A stretch of 64,000 bases of DNA, taken from contig NZ_JBHRSW010000023.1 in NCBI RefSeq assembly GCF_042646125.1, positions 30,173 to 94,172 on the forward strand. The letters run 5' to 3'. A program made the position numbers and the translations under genes. The notes below the pieces were generated by a model. The model searched no databases. It worked only from the letters and a program-made list of their open reading frames with translations, and had not been told where the DNA came from. Below are positions 26,376 through 35,178 of the stretch, piece after piece. Source of the DNA: Glaciecola flavus. GTDB taxonomy: Bacteria; Pseudomonadota; Gammaproteobacteria; Enterobacterales; Alteromonadaceae. Within the stretch, counting starts at the first letter, position 1; the number at the start of each line of letters is the position of its first letter.

Positions 26376-26389
26376 TGCATTCGAAGTCA
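26376..26389. promoter_or_regulatory. Putative LacI-family operator, site 5
   Basis: TGCATTCGAAGTCA, identical to the 14-mer at 11960-11973, lies 15 bp before the start of SnoaL-like protein 6 and about 200 bp before the beta-lactamase-fold gene, in their shared promoter region. The rest of the ~230-bp gap shows nothing recognisable. Confidence 0.7.
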
Positions 26390-26590
26390 TTTTTGATTTT
26401 ACGCGACTAGTCAAAAAGATACCAGATAATTCAAATGCAGAAGAAAACGTGAACCACGACTTAATGAGCTATGCGAACATTGCGCAATTGCAGCCTAAAC
26501 CTAAGCATTCAACACTGTGCTTAAAACTCTCTCAAAATTTTGTTATCGTCATTACTACAAGAAAAAAACCGATTCGTAAAATCACACGCT

Positions 26591-27670
26591 GTGAAACATT
26601 TAAAAATTCTAGCTTTCAGCCTTTCTGCTCTATTGGCTACGTATATTGGTTTGGGTAGCGCCTATGCCAAGGTTGGCGATCCTGCGGTCGATTTACTCGC
26701 CAACAAGATAGATCGCATACTGAAATCTGACTCTCCCAGGAAATTTAATGGCGTTATCTCAATTGAGAAAGATGGCAAAAACATCTATGCAAAGGCGCAG
26801 GGCTATGCAGACTTCGATAAGCAAGAGCGGCTAAAGCTACACGACAATTTTAGAATTCAATCTAATAGCAAACAAATTACGGGAGTGTTAATTTTAAAAG
26901 AGGTCGAAAAAGGTAGTATCGATTTAGCGCGCCCTGTAAGTGAGTATTTGCCTACTTTGCAAGTTGATTGGGCTAAGCTGGTCACGGTGCATCAATTAGT
27001 AAATATGTCTGCTGGTATCGTTGCTCTCGACAAACCTTTGCTTTTCCAACCCGGAACTGGCTTTCATTACAGTAACCCTGCATATGCTTTGCTCGGCAGG
27101 ATCATTGAGCAGGTGTCGGGCAAAAAATACAGCGAAGTTGCTAACGCATTCTTCAAAGAGATAGGAATGCACAATACTTTTTGCTACGACTATGATGAGA
27201 ATGAGCAGGCACTAGTCAATGGGTATCAATGGGCGCAAGATAAATATCAGCTCGTAAACTTTAACAAACTGGGGTTTACGCCGGCAACGTGGGAAGACTT
27301 TATACCCACGGGCGGTATTATATCCAATGTGCAAGATTTGCACATCTGGGATACTAAGCTTCACAATGGTGAGTTACTTAGCCGCCATTCCTACGAAATA
27401 ATGACTACGTCGAATGTGCCAGACACATTCACGCCACTGAGTGAAGATGAAATTGCTTACGGTTATGGTATCAATATCATAAATGCGCCCATTTCTTTCC
27501 TAGGTCACGGTGGTTCAGGTTTTGGCTTTGCCTCAATAAAATTCTATATTCCTGAGAAAAAAATAAATGTCATTGTGTTAGAAAACCTGTTTCACGATGA
27601 GATACCTATTCGATATTTCTATCAAACAGAGATCAGAAAATTAGTATTGGGTAGTGATTTAGTCAGGTAA
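26591..27670 (+). CDS. Beta-lactamase-fold serine hydrolase, exported
   Basis: About 360 residues of the class C beta-lactamase/esterase family. From GTG 26591 a clean signal peptide is read (hydrophobic core LAFSLSALLATYIGLG, cleavage after SAYA). The SxxK motif is in RIQSNSKQIT, the YxN motif is HYSNPAY, and the third motif is LGHGGSG. Family members hydrolyse esters, amides or D-amino-acid peptides in the periplasm. The frame is open upstream to a TTG at 26540, but that start would bury the signal peptide; no strong ribosome-binding site marks either. It may remove an ester group from the block's substrate before uptake (inference). Confidence 0.82.
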   Translation: MKHLKILAFSLSALLATYIGLGSAYAKVGDPAVDLLANKIDRILKSDSPRKFNGVISIEKDGKNIYAKAQGYADFDKQERLKLHDNFRIQSNSKQITGVLILKEVEKGSIDLARPVSEYLPTLQVDWAKLVTVHQLVNMSAGIVALDKPLLFQPGTGFHYSNPAYALLGRIIEQVSGKKYSEVANAFFKEIGMHNTFCYDYDENEQALVNGYQWAQDKYQLVNFNKLGFTPATWEDFIPTGGIISNVQDLHIWDTKLHNGELLSRHSYEIMTTSNVPDTFTPLSEDEIAYGYGINIINAPISFLGHGGSGFGFASIKFYIPEKKINVIVLENLFHDEIPIRYFYQTEIRKLVLGSDLVR

Positions 27671-27691
27671 GCAGTTGCTGGGGTATGTACA

Positions 27692-28051
27692 TCAAAATAC
27701 CTCATGCTCCAACATTTTAGTGTTGCAATATGTGCTCTTTTCAAATTCGTATATATTCATAGCAATATTGCTTACTTTTGGGAACATCGTCGCTAACCCA
27801 CGCACTATTGTCTGTGAAAGGTTCTGACGTTGAGATACAGTGCGACCTTGCATTATATGAGAAAACACATGGATGAAAGGTACTTTTTCATGTCCCACTA
27901 GGTATTTGTCGTAAGAATCGACGCGCACTTTAATATCTGCAATTTCAAAAAGCCCACTATCTCCTGCCATCATAGAAACTGCTTGATTTATCGTGTCTAT
28001 TGAATGAATCTCAAGAATATCTGTTGAACAATGTAAAATGAAATGGGGCAT
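27692..28051 (-). CDS. 5-carboxymethyl-2-hydroxymuconate isomerase-family protein
   Basis: A 119-residue tautomerase-superfamily protein of the CHMI (HpaF) type. The start MPHFILHCSTDI keeps the catalytic Pro directly after the initiator Met, and GRTVSQRQNLSQTIVRGLA is the conserved central helix region. In the homoprotocatechuate pathway CHMI isomerises a ring-cleavage product, but none of the other hpa genes is in this window, so the true substrate is open. It lies downstream of and in the same direction as the EamA-family gene, 27 bp apart, and is convergent with the beta-lactamase-fold gene. Confidence 0.82.
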   Translation of the reverse strand: MPHFILHCSTDILEIHSIDTINQAVSMMAGDSGLFEIADIKVRVDSYDKYLVGHEKVPFIHVFSHIMQGRTVSQRQNLSQTIVRGLATMFPKVSNIAMNIYEFEKSTYCNTKMLEHEVF

Positions 28052-28078
28052 AAAAATTTTCCCTTAGTTGTTTCTAAT

Positions 28079-28966
28079 TTAAGATGAAGGTTTGTTATTT
28101 GACACTGATTTGTGTTTGCCTTGTAAAGTAATGATTGAAGCGGCTACAACCAATATACTTCCACATATTAATTGGGCATTAATATCATCACCAAATAGAT
28201 ATACACCACCTAAAGCGACCAGAATTAACCTGATCGAATCCAGGGGCATCAATCTGTTTAGATCGCCTCGACTCAACGCCATAATTAGAAAAATTTGCCC
28301 TAAAGTAAAGCTGAAAGACATCAGTAACAATAAGGGGATATGAGTTATGGTAGGGGGTTCACCAAACAAAACGAAAATTGTCAGAAAAAAAGGCAGAGTG
28401 AAGCAAAGCTGCGTTACAAATATTTGTGTTTTAGTTTCTTTTTGAGATAAGCATTTCAAGCTTATTTGAGCAACAGTTAGCATGAGTGTGGCCGTTATCG
28501 CTGATATCAGCCCCACAGTGTTAATCAGCATCTCTCCAGTAAAGAGCATATTCACGCCAATTATACTTATCATTAGTGCAATGATACCGTGAACGGATAT
28601 CTTTTCTTTAAACATAACCACCGCTCCGATACAGACAAATACTGGAGAGGTATAGGTGATTGCGATCACAGTCGTCATTGGTATGTTGTTAAGTGAAGTA
28701 AGCAGAGCTATTCCACCGACTAGGAATGCCGTGCTTCTTACTATATGAATTTTCAAATTGGAAACGGGGGGGAGATATTTTTGACGAATCATCCAAGGGG
28801 CAAAAATAAGGATACAGACCAAACTTCGCACCATTAGAATTGTTGCAGGCAGGAGCCCTTGAGCAAGCAACTGCTTTACAGTGATAACAAAAATTGCTTG
28901 GCAGACAGTGGAACACAACATTAAAGGCACTGCGCTAACTTGATTAATATAGTTGATCAAACCCAT
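28079..28966 (-). CDS. EamA/DMT-family transporter
   Basis: Inner-membrane protein of about 295 aa with ten predicted helices in two EamA repeats. The first repeat contains TVIAITYTSPVFVCIGAV, the usual helix with a Pro-Val-Phe turn; the second repeat ends in a short cytoplasmic tail (GKHKSVSNNKPSS). Members export or import small metabolites. I prefer the ATG at 28966, which leaves 89 bp to the divergent LysR gene; an upstream in-frame start at 29038 would leave 17 bp. It probably forms an operon with the CHMI-like gene. Confidence 0.82.
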   Translation of the reverse strand: MGLINYINQVSAVPLMLCSTVCQAIFVITVKQLLAQGLLPATILMVRSLVCILIFAPWMIRQKYLPPVSNLKIHIVRSTAFLVGGIALLTSLNNIPMTTVIAITYTSPVFVCIGAVVMFKEKISVHGIIALMISIIGVNMLFTGEMLINTVGLISAITATLMLTVAQISLKCLSQKETKTQIFVTQLCFTLPFFLTIFVLFGEPPTITHIPLLLLMSFSFTLGQIFLIMALSRGDLNRLMPLDSIRLILVALGGVYLFGDDINAQLICGSILVVAASIITLQGKHKSVSNNKPSS

Positions 28967-29055
28967 GCTCTTAGATACTAGATTTGACTTAACAATAATG
29001 TATGCTATTAGATAGATAAAATATTGTTTAACTATCAAAATAATAAAAATTATTT

Positions 29056-29967
29056 ATGGATTTGAGGCAGCTAAAGTATTTTAAAACTGTTGTAGAGCAA
29101 GGCGGTGTACACAAAGCCAGTGAGCGCTTGCATATCAGTCAGCCCGCAATAACTACGTCAATAAAGAAACTCGAAAGTTACTTAAAGACAAGCTTGTTTG
29201 AGAAACAGGGAAGGAATTTAAAAGCGACAGCTGATGGGATGAAGCTATATCAACACGCATGTAAACTGCTAGCGCATTCTCAAAATATAATTGGAGATAT
29301 GAGGGCAAACACTGCGGATATAAATGAGACAATAACAATTTTTTCTCCTCCAATAATAGCCCAGAGCTTTATACAAGACTCATTGAACTACATAATCCAG
29401 TGCTATCCTAGAACGCAAATTAAATTGGTCATTGAAGCCGGTATCAATATTCATTGTGCACTGCTCAATGGCGAAGTAGACATTGGTTTTTCTGCGCACC
29501 ATCCGACAACTGACAGATTGGATACCGTTCGTTTCTACAAGGAAAACCTCAGGATAATAATGAATAGCTCGCATGAGCTTGTTCGCGAAAATAACCTAAG
29601 TTGGGAGAAATTATTGGCTTATGATTTTATAACATTGCCTTCCCAATACATTTTAAAAAGTAAGCTCAACAAGGTGGCAGAGTATTACAATCTTCCTTTA
29701 AAGGTAAGAATGGAAACCAATTCCTTAACAAACATTCTAAAAACGATAAGTCATTCAGAGCTAATAGCAATCTTACCAGAGTCGGTATGCCATAAATGTG
29801 AGTCGGTTCAGTCAATGCGACTGCCAAATTCAAAAAAGCTATCTCATGTTTATCAAGAAACCATTGAGCTTTATGCATTGACAAATAGTCAATCCACTAT
29901 TAAGCCCCAAGTGAAAGCATTGATTGAATACCTAGTCGAGCATGGCAATGTTGGGCTTAAAACTTAA
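29056..29967 (+). CDS. LysR-family transcriptional regulator
   Basis: A 303-residue regulator. The N-terminal winged helix is unmistakable: MDLRQLKYFKTVVEQGGVHK then ASERLHISQPAITTSIKKLE (about residues 1-42), followed by a periplasmic-binding-like effector domain (about 90-295). It is divergent from the EamA-CHMI pair, the usual layout in which a LysR protein controls its neighbours. Its 3' end overlaps the convergent DUF3224 gene by 11 bp. Confidence 0.92.
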   Translation: MDLRQLKYFKTVVEQGGVHKASERLHISQPAITTSIKKLESYLKTSLFEKQGRNLKATADGMKLYQHACKLLAHSQNIIGDMRANTADINETITIFSPPIIAQSFIQDSLNYIIQCYPRTQIKLVIEAGINIHCALLNGEVDIGFSAHHPTTDRLDTVRFYKENLRIIMNSSHELVRENNLSWEKLLAYDFITLPSQYILKSKLNKVAEYYNLPLKVRMETNSLTNILKTISHSELIAILPESVCHKCESVQSMRLPNSKKLSHVYQETIELYALTNSQSTIKPQVKALIEYLVEHGNVGLKT

Positions 29968-30349
29968 TACTATACACTGCACGCCCACCAGCCTGCGCCG
30001 TAAATTCCCCTGTTTTTCCTTCTAGTTTTTTATAGGCTGAACAGCGCAAAATGGTAAGCTGACTTTGGGCGACGCCCTTGGTGAATTGACCATCATGTTT
30101 GAACACAAGGTCGCATAAAAATTCTTCACCCTCTATCTTAAGCGCTGCTGCCTCAATATGCTCTAAACCTACAAACTGCGCATCACCACTGGCGTCATAG
30201 TGCATCTTGTAAGTTATGCTGCTCTCGCCAATAATAGTGCCAGTGTATTGCTGTGTTACCTTGGCGGTAGAAATCTTTCCACCGTCACTGAACTCTGTAT
30301 CGCATTCTTCTTGCCATTGAGTAATAGAAAATTCGCCTGAAATTACCAT
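29957..30349 (-). CDS. DUF3224 domain protein
   Basis: About 130 residues from the chosen start MVISGEFSITQWQEE. The beta-rich pattern, with YTGTIIGESSITYKMHYD followed by LEHIEAA and a C-terminal GEFTAQAGGRAVYSIKF, matches the DUF3224 family, thought to be a small beta-barrel of unknown function. The frame is open upstream to a GTG at 30487, but AAGGATATC directly precedes the ATG at 30349 and family members are about this length. It is divergent from the AraC-type gene and may be its target. Confidence 0.75.
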   Translation of the reverse strand: MVISGEFSITQWQEECDTEFSDGGKISTAKVTQQYTGTIIGESSITYKMHYDASGDAQFVGLEHIEAAALKIEGEEFLCDLVFKHDGQFTKGVAQSQLTILRCSAYKKLEGKTGEFTAQAGGRAVYSIKF

Positions 30350-30575
30350 AGTGATATCCTTAAATTTAGGGGGGCTGATTTTATTCGATACAATTGTTAC
30401 TGTTCCACCGCTTATTTTATGTAGAATGGGTAAGTTTGCTCTATCTAGCATAAATGGAGCGCAAACCGCTTCAAAGCGTTTAGTCACGAATAAAAAAGCC
30501 CGAACGTGTGGATGAGTTTATCTTAGTGGTGCTCGGATTTATTGAAAAAATGCGTCATGGTTTTTATTGCTTACT

Positions 30576-31403
30576 ATGAAGAAAATAACAACATCTCCTG
30601 CAGGCGTGGTAAAACAACAAATCAGTAGCGATCCTTATTCTTTGGCTCGCTATTATCCATGTGAAAAAAGCAAAACATGGGTGGATATTTTTTGGTGTGT
30701 GGAGTGGTGCTTACCTAAAGCGCAAATATTTACTCAGACCAACCTACCTGATCCTTATTTTCACTTAGTATTTGATAGTGGCAATGTGAGCTTGGTGGCG
30801 CCTGTTCTCAATCAATACAGCTACACCATGCAAGGGCGTGGTCATATTTTTGGTGTTAAATTTAACGTGGGGCTAATACCCAGTTTGCTCGGTTTACGTG
30901 CTAAGGATTTAGTTGACAAAACCTACGATGTTCAAGCTCTAAGACGTTGGGAAGTGTTTGCGGGTATTGACGAGATAAATCAGCAAATAAGTGCTGTAAA
31001 TGGTCATCATGAGAAACAAACAACACTGTTTAAAGAGTGGTTTTGCTATTTTTTTCCTGAGCGCTCAAACACCGATATACAGCGTGCGCAAACATTACTC
31101 GAAATCGTAAAAAGTGAAAAACATATTAACTCAGTTTCGGTATTGTCAGAGTATTCGGGTATCGGCGTGCGAACAATTCAGCGTTTATTTGATGACTACG
31201 TAGGTGTTCAACCCAAGTGGTTTATTCGCAAACAGAGAATGCACAATGCCTTAGCGGATATTGAAAAGTCGAATGGCTCGATGACGGCAATGGCTCTGGA
31301 TTTAGGATTTTCTGATCAGGCACATTTTAGTCGCGAGTTTAAGTATTTTATAGGTGTCACACCATGTGAGTATCGTATTAAGTTTAGGGTCAACAGACCC
31401 TAG
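30576..31403 (+). CDS. AraC-family transcriptional regulator
   Basis: About 275 residues. The N-terminal domain (about 1-150) resembles the DUF6597-type sensor fold (RYYPCEKS...WCVEWCLP...LPDPYFHLVF), and the C-terminal AraC domain has two helix-turn-helix units: SVLSEYSGIGVRTIQRLFDD and MTAMALDLGFSDQAHFSREF, then GVTPCEYR. The last five codons and stop coincide with a copy of the dispersed GGTCAACAGACCCTAG repeat, so its C-terminus RVNRP is repeat-derived. It is divergent from the DUF3224 gene. Confidence 0.88.
   Translation: MKKITTSPAGVVKQQISSDPYSLARYYPCEKSKTWVDIFWCVEWCLPKAQIFTQTNLPDPYFHLVFDSGNVSLVAPVLNQYSYTMQGRGHIFGVKFNVGLIPSLLGLRAKDLVDKTYDVQALRRWEVFAGIDEINQQISAVNGHHEKQTTLFKEWFCYFFPERSNTDIQRAQTLLEIVKSEKHINSVSVLSEYSGIGVRTIQRLFDDYVGVQPKWFIRKQRMHNALADIEKSNGSMTAMALDLGFSDQAHFSREFKYFIGVTPCEYRIKFRVNRP
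31388..31403. repeat. Dispersed GGTCAACRGACCCTAG motif (copy 2)
   Basis: GGTCAACAGACCCTAG overlaps the last codons and the stop of the AraC-type gene. It differs by one base from the copies at 363-378 and 37880-37895. Confidence 0.6.
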
Positions 31404-31511
31404 TAACACTTAAAGGGAATATAGCCATAAAGTTTATTGTTTTTGGATCGATACAAAGTAAGTTGAACAGCAGGTAAACAACAGACCCCACTTTAAAAGG
31501 ACTATCTATTA

Positions 31512-31841
31512 ATGGGTATTTTGACAGTACTAAAACGGAAATATATCGCATATAAATTTAGCTCGGGGAAGCTAAACATCATTCAATATATAGAGTCAGG
31601 GCAACTAAGTGAGATAATGTCTAGTCACGTAGAGGAAGGTTGGGAACTATCATCTGACTATCGAATGTTTGATGAATCCTTCAAAACGTGGAGTGGCAAG
31701 TTACGCAAAGGATCGATTAGTTTAGAAGTCAGTTGGGAACAGGGATCACTGGGTGAAATAGTTGGACCAGAACGCGTTATTCAGCCTATGGCGCGTAAAT
31801 TTAAACTCGTTGCGCTTAAGCACCCCCGTTGGGATGCATAA
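31512..31841 (+). CDS. Hypothetical protein
   Basis: 109 residues, not recognised. Basic N-terminus (MGILTVLKRKYIAYKF), then a mixed alpha/beta pattern with WELSSDYRMFDESFKTWSG and SWEQGSLGEIVGPERV; no signal peptide or membrane helix. AAAGGA lies upstream at a rather long distance from the ATG. It stands alone between the AraC gene and the convergent asd gene. The reading frame has ordinary codon usage and no overlap with other genes, so it is likely real. Confidence 0.55.
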   Translation: MGILTVLKRKYIAYKFSSGKLNIIQYIESGQLSEIMSSHVEEGWELSSDYRMFDESFKTWSGKLRKGSISLEVSWEQGSLGEIVGPERVIQPMARKFKLVALKHPRWDA

Positions 31842-31874
31842 GCACGTTTTTCAATTCTGGTATGAATGAACGTT

Positions 31875-32978
31875 CTACGCAGCACGTAAAATATTTAGCA
31901 TACGTCTCAGCGGCTCTGCTGCGCCCCATAATAGCTGATCACCAACGGTAAAGGCCGTTAGGTATTCTGGCCCCATGGACAGCTTGCGCAATCGACCAAC
32001 TGGAATAGATAGCGTACCGGTTACTTTGGTAGGAGTGAGTTCTTCAAGTGATGCGTCACGGTCATTTGGAATGACTTTTACCCAATCGTTTGCTTCTGCG
32101 ATAATACGTTCAATCTCATCCAATGGGACGTCCTTTTTGAGCTTTATCGTTAGTGCTTGACTATGACATCTCATTGCACCCACGCGCACACAAATACCAT
32201 CAATCGGAATAGCCTTATCGTTTGCTAAAATTTTATTGGTTTCAGCCTCGGCTTTCCATTCTTCTCGGCTTTGTCCATTTTCTAACTGCGTATCGATATA
32301 CGGAAGTAAGCTACCGGCAAGTGGCGCGCCGAAGTTATCAATGCTCAGGTCATTTCGCATAGCGTCTGCGACTTTTCGATCAATATCCAAGATGGCAGAG
32401 GCTGGATTGGCTAAGTCTACGGCGACAGCTTGATTGATCTCACCCATTTGCTGAATAAGCTCGCGCATGTTGCTTGCGCCGGCACCACTTGCAGCCTGAT
32501 AGGTCATGGAAGACACCCATTCGACTAAATCAGCTTTAAACAAACCGCCAATGGCCATTAGCATCAGACTGACAGTGCAGTTTCCACCAATGTAGTTTTT
32601 AACCCCTTTCGCAATGCCATCTTTTACGACTTGATCGTTGACAGGATCTAACACGATGATTGCGTCATCATCCATGCGCAGGCTGGATGCTGCATCTATC
32701 CAGTATCCGTCCCAACCTTTGTCGCGTAAGTCAGCAAATACTTTGTTGGTATAGCTGCCACCTTGACACGAAATAATAGCGTCCAAATTAGATAGCGCTT
32801 CTAAATCATAGGCATCTTGCAAGGCGGGTGTATCGACACCTACATTAGGTGCTTGACCGCCCACATTTGAGGTAGAAAAGAAAACGGGAGATATACCGAC
32901 AAAGTCGTTTTCTTCAAGCATGCGACCCATTAGTACTGAGCCAACCATACCACGCCAACCAACAAATCCTACTTTCAT
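31875..32978 (-). CDS. asd: Aspartate-semialdehyde dehydrogenase
   Basis: Reduces aspartyl phosphate to aspartate semialdehyde, the branch point to lysine, DAP, methionine and threonine. At 367 aa it is the length of the gammaproteobacterial type. The NADP-binding start MKVGFVGWRGMVGSVLMGRM, the catalytic Cys134 in GGNCTVSLML, and the substrate-binding EEWKAEAETNKIL are all present. It stands alone, with a 169-bp gap to the divergent RraB-like gene. Confidence 0.96.
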   Translation of the reverse strand: MKVGFVGWRGMVGSVLMGRMLEENDFVGISPVFFSTSNVGGQAPNVGVDTPALQDAYDLEALSNLDAIISCQGGSYTNKVFADLRDKGWDGYWIDAASSLRMDDDAIIVLDPVNDQVVKDGIAKGVKNYIGGNCTVSLMLMAIGGLFKADLVEWVSSMTYQAASGAGASNMRELIQQMGEINQAVAVDLANPASAILDIDRKVADAMRNDLSIDNFGAPLAGSLLPYIDTQLENGQSREEWKAEAETNKILANDKAIPIDGICVRVGAMRCHSQALTIKLKKDVPLDEIERIIAEANDWVKVIPNDRDASLEELTPTKVTGTLSIPVGRLRKLSMGPEYLTAFTVGDQLLWGAAEPLRRMLNILRAA

Positions 32979-33147
32979 TTTCTTACTACCTTTAGCAATT
33001 AATCTGATCTTGTGAAAACTGGCGAAGCATAAAGCCTATTGCATCAGGATACAACTGTGTTTAGCGAACGTTTTTTTATAAATCATGCATCGCAGGAATG
33101 ATGTAAAATAAACCAAGATACACACCCGCTACTCTCGGAGAACATAA

Positions 33148-33492
33148 GTGAAACTGATTACAAAACGCATCGCTAGAGATAAAACACTGCTGGCTACCTT
33201 ACAATCACGTGGCGATGATGAAGAGTTGGTTAGAATAATTGATCATTCTTTCCTAGCAGAGACCAAAGAAGCACTGGTACCACTAGCCGATGATTTACTT
33301 CATATGGGTTTTTCGGGCGTCAGTATAAATGCGCATCCAGAAGCGCCACAAGCTTTTGTGCTTGAATGCACGAGCTTCGACTGTACTGAATTTCACAGTG
33401 TGGCGAAATCAAGCGTATTAATGGCTTTACTTGCGCAAACATACTCAGTGAGGTATGAAGGTTGGGGTTGTAGCGTGGCTAAAGAATCTTAA
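33148..33492 (+). CDS. RraB-like ribonuclease E regulator family protein
   Basis: A 114-residue acidic protein that aligns by eye with RraB: an internal helix LVRIIDHSFLAETKEALVPLADDLLHMGF and a C-terminal YEGWGCSVAKES like the family's YDGWGTYFE ending. RraB binds RNase E and alters the decay of selected mRNAs; whether this divergent protein does so is inferred. The start is GTG with CGGAG seven bases upstream. It ends just before a strong terminator shared with the minus-strand receptor remnant. Confidence 0.72.
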   Translation: MKLITKRIARDKTLLATLQSRGDDEELVRIIDHSFLAETKEALVPLADDLLHMGFSGVSINAHPEAPQAFVLECTSFDCTEFHSVAKSSVLMALLAQTYSVRYEGWGCSVAKES

Positions 33493-33529
33493 TTGTACGG
33501 GAAGTTACGTTGCACAAACTTCTTTGGAA

Positions 33530-33552
33530 AAAAGGCGGAAATTCCGCCTTTT
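33530..33552. terminator. Bidirectional Rho-independent terminator
   Basis: AAAAGGCGGAA and TTCCGCCTTTT form an 11-bp stem in the space between the RraB-like gene and the convergent receptor remnant, flanked by A- and T-runs on either side. Confidence 0.85.
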
Positions 33553-33591
33553 CAGTTTTACTCGCTTTTCTACCTTAAAAAAGGGATATGT

Positions 33592-33953
33592 TTAAAACTT
33601 ATAAGAGGCTTTTACATAACTAAAGCGCCCTTGACCACTGTGTACCGTATTTACATAACCAAAAAAGTCATGATGACTGAATGGCGGTTCCTCGTTAAAC
33701 AAGTTTGTGAAACCGACTGACAAGGTGGTGTTGTCTAAGCCTTTGTAGCTCGCTACTAGATCTACTGTGGTCATCGCATCTACTGTTTTGTCACCAAAAT
33801 CAGAATCAGCATCACCAGAAAATTCACCGATGTAGTTAACAGCCAAAGTGGCACTTACATCACCTTGTGACCAGTCTAATGGGCTAGTTTGGCTTCGATT
33901 CCAAATACATCGCCTCGTAAGAATTGATCATCAGGATTATCGGCTATTGCCTC
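33592..33953 (-). pseudogene. TonB-dependent receptor remnant with internal deletion
   Basis: Reading on the minus strand, 33953-33897 encodes EAIADNPDDQFLRGDVFG, which matches residues about 501-519 of the receptor at 35179. After a junction near GAAGCCAAACT (about 33886-33897) the reading frame shifts, and the rest (to 33592) matches its last ~98 residues (LDWS..., NLFNEEPPFSHHDFFGYVNT, final KASYKF). About 250 residues between the two parts are missing, and the whole N-terminus is absent. Identity to the intact copy is high, so the remnant is a paralogous duplicate in inverted orientation 1.2 kb from it. It cannot form a barrel. Confidence 0.85.
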
Positions 33954-34109
33954 CTTTTTACTACTTTGTAGTACATTGATTATTTAAAATCAAAGTGCTA
34001 TAAAAGTTATGTCGATTTTAAGGAGTAGTCGGCATGTATTACTTAATCTAGGTAATATTTCATTTTAGTTTCAATTACTTAAAAAAAACATAACTTTAAA
34101 GGATATCGG

Positions 34110-34814
34110 ATGTCGTATTTTAAAAAATCTATACACATAATTTTCTTAATTTGTTGTTCTCTATATGCTTACTCGGGAGATGAGCCGGTAAACTGTAGAG
34201 ATGTAATTGTTGAAGAAAAAAACATTTATGGAGGTTTAGCGCAGTGCGAAGCGATTGGGTATGACCAATACTGCGAACCTACAGAAAATGGGAATATTGT
34301 AACCAGAGAACCACGGACAGTTTTTTTAAGTCGTGAGTATGAAAGGCATGATAGAGAAACTGTTACCCTACAAAAGTTGGTTGTTTTTAACTTCGCCCAA
34401 GGAGCAGGCCCAGGAGCTTGTTCAATACCCACAACTATCAATAGTCTAGTTTCTTGCAGTGCAAAACTTGATTTTTTAGGCAAAGAACTAATCAGAGAGA
34501 ATAGATGCGATTACACTCCACAAGCAAGCATTAGTGTGACACAAAACCCCAGCTCTCCAGTTGGGCATAATCCAGTTGTTATTAGTAGTAGTGGTTCTAG
34601 TGATAGAGATGGGAGCATAGTGTCATATAAGTGGCATATCGATGGAGTTTATGCTGGTAGCAGTGCGTCACTTCAACGTGTTGTAACTGAGTACGATGGC
34701 GGTACAATTAATATTCAACTTGAAGTAACAGATAATGATGGTTACACCGACAGTGTGAGTTCGACTGTATATTTAAAGCCTTGGAAGTGTCCTAGAAACT
34801 GCGTAACTTATTGA
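34110..34814 (+). CDS. Exported PKD-like domain protein
   Basis: A 234-residue protein with a signal peptide (about residues 1-22, core IHIIFLICCSLYAY) and eight Cys residues in the mature part, suggesting disulfides. The C-terminal part (about 138-225) has a PKD/Ig-like pattern: SSDRDGSIVSYKWHIDG and QLEVTDNDGYTDS. The middle part is not recognised. The ATG follows AAAGGATATCGG. It lies alone between the receptor remnant and the full-length receptor. It could be a surface or periplasmic adhesion or binding protein. Confidence 0.65.
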   Translation: MSYFKKSIHIIFLICCSLYAYSGDEPVNCRDVIVEEKNIYGGLAQCEAIGYDQYCEPTENGNIVTREPRTVFLSREYERHDRETVTLQKLVVFNFAQGAGPGACSIPTTINSLVSCSAKLDFLGKELIRENRCDYTPQASISVTQNPSSPVGHNPVVISSSGSSDRDGSIVSYKWHIDGVYAGSSASLQRVVTEYDGGTINIQLEVTDNDGYTDSVSSTVYLKPWKCPRNCVTY

Positions 34815-35178
34815 TAAAATAATTAATCTGCGCCGCCCGTCATGGGCGGCTTGTAATATAAATAGCTGATAGCGCCTAAACCGAAACAGCCATAATCAGC
34901 AACCAATTAATCTCAACAGCTTATCGCGTTTTTATATCGGCTTATCTTAACGAAACCGCCAAATCCATCGCCGTTATACAACACTTGAGTCAATAATTAA
35001 TATAAATTCAATAGTTTAACAATTTGTAAACCAAATACTCGACTTCGTTACAAAACGTAACTAGGCCGTATATTCATTGTAATAGCTGTGCTATACATTG
35101 AATGGGTCTCAAAAACTCTGTTTGATTCCCACTTAATATCAAACACTTACAAAACAATAAAAACTGGTAGGGATAGAC
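34815..35178. promoter_or_regulatory. 364-bp non-coding region with hairpin, upstream of a TonB receptor
   Basis: A GC-rich hairpin GCCGCCC-GTCAT-GGGCGGC (34832-34850) close after the PKD gene is a probable terminator, although the following TTGTAATATAA is only moderately T-rich. The rest is AT-rich leader of the receptor gene; no operator could be recognised. Confidence 0.55.
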
